Below, piece after piece: positions 8,362 to 18,527 of a DNA stretch of 19,217 bases; position 1 is the stretch's first letter; each line of letters begins with the position of its first letter. Under the pieces are notes generated by a model that saw only the letters and a program-made list of their open reading frames with translations, did no database searches and was not told the DNA's origin. The translations under genes and the position numbers were made by a program. The DNA is from Dunaliella salina. Lineage: Eukaryota > Chlorophyta > Chlorophyceae > Chlamydomonadales > Dunaliellaceae. The stretch covers positions 374,962 through 394,178 of the forward strand of contig MU069472.1 of assembly GCA_002284615.2 (NCBI GenBank), written 5' to 3'.

Positions 8362-8999
8362 GCTGCGTCCTCGCAGTCAAACAAAAACTCCAAGTGAGGA
8401 AATTGAACAGAAATGAGTGAAGTCACGCAGGGAAAAGAAAATGAACCATGCCACACTGTTTTTCTCTTCGTCCACAAGCAAGCAAAACTGCAAAGGAACC
8501 GATCCAGATCACCTTTGATTTTTGGACCAGCACTGCTAAGCTAACTCTGTTCTGTCAATTTGAGACAAGACACGGCAAAAGTATTGTTGCTAAATAATAG
8601 ACAGAGGAGGAGGGCAACCTGTTATGTTACAACCAATGTCACAAGCGTCCGCGTGTAACACACAGCTGCGAGTTTATTCAGATTTTGGCAATCAATCTAT
8701 CAATTAAACAAGCAACCAATTAATCAAGCAGTCAAAGATTAATTGCTCCTTTATTCATGGCGCCTATTCATTGCAAACAACTTTGGCCTCCCCCATGCGC
8801 AGCACATTGCTCCTTGCGCAAAATGCACTAAGAAGGCAGGAGAACTCCTCTGGATTCAACCTTTCGTCTTCAACGTTCAACCACCACTCCACGCTTCATG
8901 TCAATTCAGCCTTATCCAAAAGCTTTCAGCTACACAGTTTCCGCCATAAATCCAGTTGCACTTCCTTACAAAGTGCAGCCAAGTATACAGTCGAAAATT

Positions 9000-9255
9000 C
9001 CACCTATTTCAGCACACTTTCATCCAAATAACTGCCAATTGATTTCCCTTACGCCAGCATATTCTTATCCAGACAATTGCCAGCCACATTAGTCTCCACT
9101 TAATTCAGCACAATGGCACATAGAAAAGTCGGACAAACAAGTCCACCTAATCCAGCACACTCACATCCATGTTTTTGCCAGCCACCTGAGTTTCCTCCTA
9201 ATCCAGCACGGTGGCATGCACACAAATTCAGCCACACCAGTCCACCTAGTCCCGG
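9000..9255. repeat. Degenerate ~48-bp tandem repeat inside the LARD
   Basis: Variants of CCACCTAATCCAGCACA recur at about 9000, 9096, 9142, 9194 and 9242. Spacings are 46-52 bp, with one double interval of 96 bp where a diverged unit lies near 9049. Many units continue with TGGCA or CACATCC. The array is non-coding as far as I can tell. Confidence 0.6.
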
Positions 9256-11330
9256 CTAGTGGCGTGTACACTGAGGAGTAGCTTCAGAATCATGATTTCA
9301 CCCATGTTTCCATCNTCAGAGTCTGCATTGCACACTACATTTGGAAGGGCATTGCTGCCAACGTGAAACGGTATGTACGTGCTTCGACCACATGCAAACA
9401 CATGCACGTATCGTCAGCATAGATGCAATTAGCATAACACCACTTCAGACAACTTGAATCTGCCTTAAAATAGCGCATCTGCCAAAGGCTTTCATCAGCC
9501 TCCTTCCCTCAAGCCTCAAAAACCTCCAGGCTTTATCTTGCGGCATCGAATAAAACAAGCACCCTCACATGCCTTTCAAATTAGGCAAGTCTTTTTACAT
9601 CAGTGTATCTGCAACAGGCCTCTCAAGCCTCTGTCCACATGTCTTCTGAGCAAAGATGCTGTGCACTCCATTGCACTATGCCACTTGTGAGCAGACTGTA
9701 CCCTGCATTCCAGAAGTTGGTTACTGCTGCGCGATAAGAAGCCGCAGAAATCCACAACAGTCAACACAACCTTGCGCACCCTTCTTGCAAAGGCACATTG
9801 CCAAACTCACTTATGCGTACATCTGATGCAGTGTGACCAAACAAAAGTCCCAAAGACTTCAAGGTGCCCATAAAAATAAAATGTGCTGCTTTTGCACCTC
9901 CCGAGTTCCCTCCACCAGCAACCCTCAGCAACCAGTCCATGGATCCAGTGAACACAGCTTGTACTCCCATATGTACGCAATGCACACTTTCACCACAGAA
10001 CCAGCAATTCACAGTCTTGTTGTCCCAACCAGGATACTGCTACACACACAGAATAAGTGCTTGTACCAGACCAAAACTGCCAGCGGTTCCAACATGTGCA
10101 CGCCTGAGCGCGTTAACAAAAGATACATGCCAACGGATACATGCCAACTCTGGGTCTCACAGCTACCCGCCCCACTGTACAGTCCTTCCATGGATATGCG
10201 GAACTCAACATCTCAGTCCATATCCTACTTATGCCACCGCCCATACAATGGCACAGCACTTGGATCTTGCACTCGCGCGCCAAATGCAGACCCATCATGA
10301 AAGGGGTCCCAATCCTCACAAAAAGATCACTCTCTCAGCAAAAGCAGGGCTCTGGCGAGCTACAGGCGGCCTTCACTCAGAGTACAGCACCAAAACAACA
10401 TCCAGGTCACGTTCAAATGCTACGCCAAAAGCATCCATCACCAGCATGTCCAGCTGTGCACACCAACTTGTGTGTCAAAAGCACGCCAATGCACAACAAG
10501 CATGAACAGACAAATAACAATCCACAGTGTCTCCAATCCCAAGATCATTGTCTGCACGTTTGTTTTGACTCGTGCCTCATGCACGCCAAAATGACAGCAG
10601 CAAATCTGTCCTTCAGAGTTTCATCCTATGCCCAGCCTGCCACCCCCCCAGTCCAGCAGGTCCCCAGGTGCAGTACTAAGCAATAGCACCTTATTCAACT
10701 ATCTCTTGCGAGCCCCTCACCGGCATTCTAACATGCGGGTCCATCTCTCTCACAGGGGGCGCTCGCTCCTGGGGACTGGGAGGTGGTCAGGACGTGAGCC
10801 CCTAGCATCCACGTCATGGCCAAACAAAAGGCCAAAAGAGTCCATAAAGCCTGCACTCACACCATGGAATGCAACATGCAGGCTGAAGTCCATTATCCAA
10901 TCCTACAGTCCATGGAGATTTACAAACATATCAGGAGGTTCTACCATCAAACCAAAACCTCCAGTCTACAGGTGCTGCAAGCCAGCATGCAAGCAGAATT
11001 CTGTCCATCGAGATACCAAAAATATGAGGACCTTCTGGAGTGTCTCTAGACACTCATGCACATTGCTGCTCATGCAAGCAGCTGCGTCCACGTCCAATCA
11101 GGTTCCCTCATCATTGCTCGTGCTCGTGCTAATGCGTCCACAATCTCCAGCAAATGAGCACGAAAGCTGCTGCATTGGGCGCAGTGGCAAATCAGATTTG
11201 GATTTGCGCCCACTCAATCAGCACCAAAGCCAATACTTAGCTTCGCATTCTTGTTGGGCCCCAAGGCACAGCCCACGACACCCCTTGCAAAGGCGCCATG
11301 GCTGCACCATCAGCTCAGCCTGCCCAGGAG

Positions 11331-11346
11331 GGCGGCTTCGCTACCA
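11331..11346 (-). promoter_or_regulatory. Candidate primer-binding site of the LARD
   Basis: On the minus strand, 3 nt after the 5' LTR, the sequence reads TGGTAGCGAAGCCGCC. It starts with TGG, the complement of the tRNA CCA end. I cannot name the tRNA. The equivalent position at the other end has no TGG, which supports the minus orientation. Confidence 0.5.
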
Positions 11347-11349
11347 AAC

Positions 11350-11525
11350 TGTTAAGGTGTAGTGTTTACATGGCTGGCTGACGCTGGCGAGGTAGACGAG
11401 ATGAGGGGGATTAACTCCTTCACATGTGTAGTTGATATTAATTAAAAAGGCCAACACTCAAGATCAGAGGCAAGGTTCACACTTTCTCACAGAAATACTG
11501 TTCCAACTGATTTAAGTTTATGACA
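11350..11525 (-). repeat. LTR of the LARD (5' LTR by orientation)
   Basis: 176 bp and the partner of 8166-8341. The target duplication GGCAC follows at 11526-11530. A plus-strand ORF from 10628 runs 13 bases into this LTR before its stop, which argues against that ORF being a gene. Confidence 0.92.
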
Positions 11526-11530
11526 GGCAC

Positions 11531-13020
11531 ATACCCAGGGAATATGCCAAAAATAGTCAATTTAGGGCCTCAGCTGACCCCCTGCGTGTAAAGGAAAGAA
11601 AATTGAAGAAAAACTACATAGGCAAAAAAACTCTCCCCACATCAACTAAGGAAAAGGAGACACGTTGGCTCACAAAGAGCCGTGAGTCCCCTGCACCACT
11701 GTGGCTACTGCTGGCCCCTGAGCAAGAGGGGGGCCCTTGCTGAGATGCTTGATAGCTTCCTCTGAGGCTAAGGGGTGGATCTCAAGTTTGCTGGACAGGG
11801 CCTCTTGATAGCAATGTCTAGGGTGTCCTAGGTGGAGGCCAACTTGCTGGAGTAGACTTCTGTGCTGCGTTTCTCTTGGTCTGATGGGACTCACTCTCAG
11901 TTTCAGCACTAACTGTGGGCTCAATCCTTCATGCACGCTGGCTGTGCCCAACGTAGGCTTTCTTTCTTTCTTTGAACTGTAACAGCTTCAGCGCTAAGTT
12001 TGCAAGGGTCGTCCTTGTAAGCGTCTTGAAAGCGTTTGATCTACTAAATCTCTACTGCACACCCCTACCCTCTTACAGCGGGCCCACAGGTGCTCTACCG
12101 GGGTTATCCATGGGGGCCTGTGGAGCTTGTAGGGGCCTGTGGATTGGAACTGCTCATTTTTGGGGCATTTTGACTACAACTACAGAGGTGCATGTTATCG
12201 GTGGGTTTTAAATCCCCATAATAGGCGCACATGCAGTCCTCCTTGTCAACCTCTCACTTTGCTTGCCAGAGACTTGGAGCCTGGTGTGTCCGGCTACGCC
12301 TGAAAGCGCGGGGGAGCGTTTTTAAACGCGTGCCTGGGAACGTATACTCGTTAAGCGTGCTTTTTCGCGCATGATGAAAAAATGCATACATGGGCAACAG
12401 AGTTTCGGGTCATTTATGACCAGGTTTCTCCGACCTGACAGAGGAAAACGGATGTATAAAAGGTCCTGCTGGACCTGAAGGAAAGGGGGAGAGCCTAGCT
12501 GGAATTTGGTTGTTTGTGCAACAATCAGCGCCTTTCCTAATGAATCTTGCCTCTGATTGACCTCTGTGCATTGACGGAGCCAAAACACACTCTCAGCTAT
12601 TCCCTCTGGAAGGAGTCCCCCTCCCCCCCCCCTCCCATCTCCCGCAGCACCTTGGACGCGAATGGCAGACACACACAGTGCCGGCCATCTCCAGCATTTT
12701 GTGGCATTGGGGGCTGACTGCTCATCCTGACGGGAGCATGCGCACTGCCTGCTAAAAAAATGGGCACTGGTCATTGATATGCATGCACCATCCATCTGCT
12801 GGTGCTGTGCAGTGCGTGCGGGGAAGACGGGTGGTATAGGCAGGAGAAGCGATGCTACACTTTCTCAGGATATCCTGATGACTGACAATTGATTTATTTG
12901 GTGAATGACAAAGCTCAAGCGTAAGGCACAAGTTCCGGGATCCAGGGGGTTTTAAAAAGAGCCTTTTCCACGGCCGGTCATGGTGTGTTCCCATGGGGAG
13001 GATCGCTCCAACGTGGTGAA
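11531..13020. other. No gene recognised between the two LTR elements
   Basis: Short ORFs only. The longest minus-strand frame (12322-12795, about 157 codons) has no family signature. Small structures include a (CTTT)4 run near 11958, a G-rich near-duplicate GGGGCCTGTGGA (about 12113 and 12132), the hairpin GCGTTT-TT-AAACGC near 12318, and TATAAAAGG at 12455 followed by the inverted repeat AGGTCC-TGCT-GGACCT. None is enough to call a promoter or gene. Confidence 0.4.
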
Positions 13021-13235
13021 TGTAACGACACAGGTTGTAATAAACCCAGAAGATATCAGCATAACTCAGAGAAACCATCAGAAGCATCATCAGATCAATG
13101 ATAACGCCTATCAGAGGTACAAATACTCAGATAATCGGGGGTATCAGTATTCTTTACGAGTAGCTAACACTCCTCAGTGCCGAGTGCCGGGTTCATATCC
13201 GGTTCCCCCAGTTCTCCTTCTCTGACAGCGTTACA
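13021..13235 (+). repeat. 5' LTR of the gypsy element
   Basis: 215 bp, TGTAAC...GTTACA. Ten substitutions and no indels relative to 18528-18742: about six transitions and four transversions. The LTR would carry the element's promoter and polyadenylation signals, but I could not locate them with confidence. Confidence 0.95.
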
Positions 13236-13238
13236 TTT

Positions 13239-13256
13239 TGGTGGAGCTGCACGGGT
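13239..13256 (+). promoter_or_regulatory. Candidate primer-binding site of the gypsy element
   Basis: TGGTGGAGCTGCACGGGT begins 3 nt after the 5' LTR and starts with the expected TGG. The matching tRNA is not identifiable from the window. The leader then runs about 360 bp to the gag ATG. Confidence 0.5.
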
Positions 13257-13617
13257 GTCCGACGCCTGGCAACCATTTCCTCAAGCAGGCAAGAGCATGC
13301 AGATCCTGTCCTAACGCACTTTGTTAAATCAGGCGTTATCAACCAGTACGGTGGACCACCACCACCTAGCCCAACCTCCAGGGCAGATAAGGAGGCGCAG
13401 GCATATCATCTGGCCTGTGTCAACCATATTGTTTTGGGCATACCGGTACGCAGCACGCAAATCTGTACAGCTGTTAGCTTTGTGCAACACTGCTTTGCGC
13501 TCTGCTCTAACCTTCCTGCTAAAATCTGCTTAGCAAAGGAAGAAGTCTGCACACAAGTCTCTCTGTAGACAAGGACGCTCTGTTGTCCTTTGGTTGCATC
13601 AGGCGCAACATCCAAAG

Positions 13618-14963
13618 ATGGCTTCGCATCCTCTCAACCCCTTCCCTGATGGTGACGAGGAAATGGATCAGCCTCACCACCACCTGTCAGATCCTCAGCA
13701 TGCTGTGATCCAGCAGCAGATGCAGCAACAGCAGCTGCAGCATCAGCACACTGCTGGCAATACTGGGCCTCAGGTGCCTTCAACTCAGCAGCAAGCACCT
13801 CAGCAGCAGCAACAGATGCAGCAGCTGTATCAGACACAGCAGCAGCAGCTCGCACAGCAACAGCAAATAATCCAACAGCAGCAGGACGCAATGGCAGCGC
13901 ATCAGCCAGCGCAGGGCCATCAGGGCGCCCCACCCATGCTCACTGGCAACTTTCAGACGGGTGCCGTGCCGCTGTGCCCTCTCCCCATCTGGTGTGGAGG
14001 CAAGGTAAAGGATGCAGAGACCATGTTAGCCTTGCTTGACTCAGCCCTGGCCAATGGTACTCTGAGCATCCAGCAGGAGCCTCAGCGCTAAGGAGCGGTG
14101 CTGCTGCAGTGCTGCCGCCATGAGCAGAAAGCGAGGGAGTTTTTGAGCAATTACAGCGCAACCTACCCCAACAGCACGGTGCCAGAGATCAAGCAGGCAT
14201 TTCTGGACCGCTTCCAAGCTGAGGTGCGTACCCGGTCTGCCAAGGCCAGGGATGCTCTGTTTAACAGACAGGTCCGCATGGTTGGCAACATGTCAGTCCA
14301 GGATTATGCCAACTTGTTCAGGCAGCAGATCGTGCATGTTCCAGAAATGCATGAAAATGACCGCATCCGGTGGTTCCATGCTGGACTGTCACCTCAGCTC
14401 AGACCTCAGTGCATTGTTGATCAGTCAGGCCAGGACTTCACCTCAGTGGAAGCCCTGATAAAATTTGCTGTTGGTCAGGAGAGGCGCAACATTGTCATTC
14501 AGCAAAACATGCCTCGCTCTTTCTCTCGTCTGTCTTTTGCTCAGAGTATGGCTGTGGAGGATCAGCCCCCAGCCAAGATACAGAAAGGAGATCAACCCAG
14601 CATCAACTCTGCCCGTGGCAGGGGCAGCTCCATCTGTGGGAGCTCCTCCAGCCGCGGCAGGGGAGGCAGCAGCCAGCCACCCCCTGCCAATCCTGCTGGC
14701 TGAGGAGGGGGTGCGCGTGGTGGTGGCAGAGCAGGTGCGCGTGGCTCAGGTGGCTCAGGCTCAGGCAGCAAGGCCCCACGCACCACAGCCTTGGATGCTC
14801 TCACCCCTACCAGGTCTAAGACCACTCTGGCCGAAATCTGTCTCAGGCAGAGTTCCACATCCTGAAGGCTGAGGGCATCTGCTTCAACTGTTTCCAGCCA
14901 GGACACCACATCAGATATTGCCCAGGTCCTGCCAAGCCTTTTCCTGATGATCCTCCTAAATAG
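13618..14963 (+). pseudogene. gag: gag: nucleocapsid-type polyprotein, broken
   Basis: Gag packages the element RNA in virus-like particles. The first ATG in the open frame is at 13618 (MASHPLNPF). A Gln-rich N-terminal part (to about 13890) is followed by a retrotransposon-gag capsid region around 14130-14500, including QAFLDRFQAEVRTRSAKA and RWFHAGLSPQLRPQ. Then comes an Arg/Gly-rich basic stretch and a zinc knuckle CX2CX4HX4C at 14880-14921 (C-F-N-C ... G-H ... Y-C). In-frame stops are TAA at 14089-14091 and TGA at 14701-14703, the second inside the Arg/Gly stretch. A frameshift near 14820-14840 separates the capsid frame from the knuckle frame. TAG at 14961-14963 ends the knuckle frame, but the same frame stays open downstream, so gag and pol were probably fused. 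Confidence 0.9.
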
Positions 14964-15980
14964 GAAGTAGCCCAGAGTACTCTGCAGTGTGGCCCAGGAC
15001 TCTGGGGTGTTTTCCAGACATGTGCCTGTTCCAGTTATCTGAACTGCTTCTCAAATTTGAGCGCTTTGGTATCAGAACCGCTGACTTTTGATTTTATCTT
15101 TTCTGCTGGACAAGTGGTAATGGTGAATGATCAGATGAATGCCCACTGTCCATCTGTTCAGTCGTATTCTCCGCTCAAGGCACTTGCAGGCCACACAACA
15201 TTGATCTGTCTCCCAGAAAATTAGAACCAAACTGCCAGCATTATTCAGGAATATGCAAAGGCAAAGAAATCAGCTCCTCATGACACAGATGCAACTTTCG
15301 CAGCTGCTTTGTTCAATCAGTTTCATTCCACTCTGCTGGAAGACAAAAAAATGCAGCGTGAAAGAACTCTCAGAAAAAGTCTAACAGGACCAAGCATCCG
15401 TGCGCCACTGCCATTTGCAGTTGCAGTGTACTCTGATGGTAAGTTACCTCAGCCAAAAATGTCTTCGCTTGACACTGAGGTAGCTTTGTCTCAGGTATTC
15501 CATGGTCAGTTACTGCCTTCGTATGCTCATGTCACATGCCTTGCCGACTCAGGAGCAACGCATGCATTCTGCAGTCACTCTTTTGCTGTCAAGCACAAGC
15601 TGCGCATGCGTCCATCAGGTACCATGCAAGCAGTAAAGCTGGCAGACAACTCCTCCTCTCTGCACATCCTTGGATCAGTCAACACTCAGCTTCAGCTTGG
15701 GGATGCCCGCATCAGCTTTGAGGCATTCGTCGTATGAGGTGAGACTGCCGCTTTTGACCTTATTTTGGGAGACACTGTTTTCAGCAAGTATGGGGCTGCT
15801 CTGCGTTACGACCCCAAGGTGCTTGAACTAAATGTCAGAGGTTTTGCAACATACCCAAGCTTCAGTAAGGCTGCAGTCATCGCAGACAGCAACCTTTTTG
15901 CTCATGCTGCAAGCACAGTCATTGGTGCATCAGAGGCCAATGCTTGCATTGATGAGGGTGCAGATGTTGCATTGTTGTGA
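14964..15980 (+). pseudogene. pol: pol: linker and aspartic protease region, broken
   Basis: This part continues the zinc-knuckle frame. The retropepsin active site is CLADSGATHAF with the catalytic Asp codon at 15546-15548. The second conserved segment FDLILGDTVF follows the TGA at 15735-15737, in the same frame. The protease would cleave the Gag-Pol polyprotein in the particle. In-frame stops are TAG at 15222-15224, TGA at 15735-15737 and TGA at 15978-15980. The about 190 codons before the active site (14964-15540) are open apart from one stop and match no domain I know; linkers here are often poorly conserved. Frame continuity across all three stops argues for point mutation rather than separate genes. 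Confidence 0.88.
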
Positions 15981-17460
15981 ATTCGTCCTGAATTTCATTC
16001 TTCTGATCCTCAGAAAAGCATGAGCTCAGTTTCTGCCCAGATCAATCGGTCAGAGGGACAACAAACATCCTTGTTTGTTCGTCCCACAGAAGACCTTATT
16101 TCAGAAAATGAGCTCAGAGAAATTCTGGACAATTACAAAGATGTATTTTCAGATGTTCCAGCCGGTCTTCCTCCTGACAGAGGAGTTGGCCACACCATTC
16201 CTCTTGAGCCAGGTGCAAGGCCTCCCTTTAAGCTTATTTACAGGCTCAGTCCTAAGGAGCTAGAAGAGGCCAAGCAGCAAATCTCTGTTCTGATGGATAA
16301 GCAATGGATCCGCCCATCTGCATCTCCCTTTGGAGCACCCATTCTGTTTGTCTCCAAAAAGGATGGCACACTCCGCATGGTGATTGATTACAGAGCTCTG
16401 AATGCAGTTACAATCAGAAACAGGTATCCACTTCCGCGTGCTGAAGACCTTTTTGACCAACTGTCCAGGTCAAAGGTATTTCCTTCAATTGATCTGCAAT
16501 CAGGTTACCATCAGATCCGCATCACACCTGAGGATGTGCCAAAGACTGCATTCCGCACTCCATTTGGGCATTCTGAGTTTGAAGTGCTGTGCTTTGGTCT
16601 GACAAACGCACCAGCCACTTTTCAGTCTACCATGAACAAGACATTTGCTCCTTACATTGGCAAATTTGTTGTCATTTACATTGATGACATCCTGGTCTTC
16701 TCCAAATCAGCTGAGGAGCACAAACAGCATCTGCAGCTGGTTCTTCAGATTCTTCGTGAACAACGCTTGTATGCCAAGCTGCCCAAGTGCGAGTTGAATC
16801 GCTCAGAACTTGGATTTCTGGGGCACATTGTATCAGTGCATGGTCTCCATGTTGACCCAAAGAAAATCAAAGCAGTCCAGGAATGGCAGACTCCATGAGA
16901 TGTCACTCAGGTACGCTCTTTCCTTGGACTTGCAAATTACTTTCGCAGATTTGTGCAAGAGTTTGCAGCCATTGTTGCACCTCTTGTCCACTTGACTCGT
17001 GCAGATGTTCCTTTTCAGTGGACTCAGAAACAAGAGGATGCTTTCCGCCGCATTAAGCATGCACTTATCTCAGCACCTGTCCTCAAGCTCCCTGATCCAG
17101 ACCTGCCATATGAAGTCATTGCAGATGCATTTATCAACGGAATCGGCGCTGTTCTGGTTCAAGAAGGCCATCCGGTTGCCTACTACAGCCGCAAGTTTTC
17201 TCCTGCTGAGAGGAACTACACAACAGGTGAGCAAGAACTGCTTGCTCAACATGATGCACTCTTGCAGTGGCGCTGCTATCTGGAAGGGGCAGAAATTGCT
17301 CTGGTTACAGACCATAATCCGCTGGTCTACCTGGTCTCTCAGCCACTTCTGTCACGCAAGCAGGCAAGATGGTTGAATTTCTTCTCCCGCTTCAACTACA
17401 AATGGGTATACCGCCCAGGCAGGGGCAATGTTGCTGATCCTCTGTCTTGTTACTCAGCAA
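15981..17460 (+). pseudogene. pol: pol: reverse transcriptase and RNase H, one internal stop
   Basis: The reverse transcriptase copies element RNA into DNA and RNase H removes the RNA strand. RT motifs in order are [56 protein letters not shown] and the catalytic YIDD box (16677-16688, [12 protein letters not shown]), then LGFLGHIVS in the thumb/connection. TGA at 16896-16898 interrupts the WQTP-x-DVTQVRSFLGL segment, where the family usually has a basic or small residue. RNase H carries the first Asp at 17124-17126 (IADAF), GEQELLA, and VTDHNPL (Asp at 17310-17312). The conserved ADxLSR ending reads ADPLSC, with TGT at 17448-17450 where an Arg codon is expected. Apart from the stop the domain is well preserved. 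Confidence 0.95.
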
Positions 17461-18490
17461 TGAACTCGGCAGCAACTCTGTTTAACTTCAGCAACCCTGC
17501 CAACACCATCTACAAAGCCATTCTGCAAGGCTATGAGTTGGATGAGCACTTTCAGGATCAGAACGCAATCAGAAATGATCAGAAAAACTCAGGTGGCTTT
17601 TTCCATAAAAACTTCGGGGGGAAAAGGCTGTGTGTGGTTCCCAACATCAGTTCAATCCGTGAACACATTCTGTTTGTCAATCACAGCATACCACTTGCAG
17701 GTCATCCGGGCGTTGCAAAGACTTTTGAATTAATGACACGCTACTTCTGGTAGCACTCAGTGCACGCAGATGTGATAGAGTTTGTGTCAAAATGTGATGC
17801 ATGCCAGAAGGCCAAGTCCTGTACTCAGAGGCCTCCTGGTCAGTTGCAACCTCTGCCTATTCCAGCATACCCATGGCAGCATGTCACCATGGACTTCATC
17901 ACTGGTCTGCCTGTCACTCCGCGTGGGTATGACTGTACTGCTGTGATTGTTGATCGCCTCACTAAGTTTGCCCGCTTTGTTCCCACAACCACAAATGTGG
18001 ATGCAGAGGAAACTGCACACATTTCCTTTCAGATGTTGTGTGTGAACATGGAGAGCCAGAGACTCTCATCACTGACAGAGGTCCTCAGTTTGCTGGACAG
18101 ACAACGGGCCTACTACAATCAGAACCGCCCAGAGATCACATATCATCCAAATCAGCTTGTGCTTCTCAGTACTCAGAACTTCTCTCAGGGGCGAGGACAG
18201 AAACTCATGCCTAAATGGATGGGTCCTTTCTCTGTCATCAAAATGGTTGGTCCTGTTGCTGTGAAGCTCAGTCTGCCTGAGCATATGTGTTGTCACAACG
18301 TGTTTCATGTTCCTCAGGTCAAGCCCTACCGCATCCGTGAAGGAACCAGGTCAAATTCGAGTACAAGGTCAAATGGGTTGGCCTCCTGGAGGTGGAAGAT
18401 GAGTACATCTCTGAAGATGACTTTGTTGATGGAGGACACGCCATCAGAGAGTACTGGCGCTCGCGCGGTCTTGGGCCACCCTCTAGGTAA
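17461..18490 (+). pseudogene. pol: pol: integrase with internal deletion, and C-terminal chromodomain
   Basis: Integrase inserts element DNA and the chromodomain steers it to chromatin marks. The zinc-binding HHCC part is GHPGVAKTF ... CDACQKAK (17700-17815), with TAG at 17751-17753 inside. The core's first Asp is in TMDFITGLPV (17892-17894). Near 18034 a one-base shift leads to a frame reading VVCEHGEPETLITDRGPQF, whose Asp (18074-18076) is the second catalytic residue. At about 18094-18104 the sequence jumps to RAYYNQNRPE, which normally lies after the core. The rest of the core, including the third catalytic Glu, is deleted. The post-core segment has VLLSTQNF and MGPFSVIKMVGP. After another shift near 18335 a chromodomain follows (FEYKVKWVGLLEVEDEY), ending at TAA 18488-18490. 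Confidence 0.92.
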
Positions 18491-18512
18491 ATGCATGAGG
18501 GCATGCATTCTC

Positions 18513-18523
18513 AAGAGGGGGAG
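18513..18523 (+). promoter_or_regulatory. Polypurine tract of the gypsy element
   Basis: AAGAGGGGGAG lies 4 nt (CAAT) before the 3' LTR and 22 bp after the chromodomain stop codon. It is the standard plus-strand primer position. Confidence 0.85.
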
Positions 18524-18527
18524 CAAT

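Larger units (their letters stand above)
8166..11525 (-). mobile_element. Non-autonomous LTR retrotransposon (LARD-like), complete
   Basis: Two 176-bp direct repeats (8166-8341 and 11350-11525) differ at only 6 positions (about 96.6% identity). They flank a 3008-bp interior and are bounded by a perfect 5-bp duplication GGCAC (8161-8165 and 11526-11530). On the minus strand the LTRs read TGTCAT...TTAACA. A purine tract abuts the inner edge of the left LTR, and a TGG-starting primer-site candidate lies 3 nt inside the right one. The element is therefore oriented minus: 5' LTR at 11350-11525, 3' LTR at 8166-8341. No gag, protease, reverse transcriptase or integrase motif is visible on either strand. 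By structure it is a large retrotransposon derivative that must borrow enzymes from an autonomous partner. Superfamily (Copia or Ty3/gypsy) cannot be decided. Confidence 0.9.

Noticed and set aside
9833..11362. Several long overlapping plus-strand ORFs (up to 244 codons) in the LARD interior
   Set aside because: They overlap in all three frames, lie antisense to the element's inferred orientation, show no motif, and the longest ends inside the LTR. The plus strand is T-poor here, which lowers stop-codon frequency.
11670..11951. 93-codon minus-strand ORF with protein-like composition
   Set aside because: It relies on a TTG start, has no recognised motif and is short enough to arise by chance.
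12322..12795. 157-codon minus-strand ORF as a possible gene
   Set aside because: No recognisable domain, a Gly run from an oligo-C stretch, and no splice or promoter context on that strand.
13193..13210. tRNA-like T-arm sequence in the LTR (CCGGGTTCATATCCGG)
   Set aside because: No acceptor, D-arm or anticodon arm can be built around it. It is part of both LTR copies and the match is a short palindrome.
14089..17753. Reassigned stop codons (TAA/TAG read as Gln, as in some ulvophyte algae)
   Set aside because: Half of the in-frame stops are TGA, which that code does not reassign. The element also has frameshifts and a deletion, so ordinary decay explains it better.
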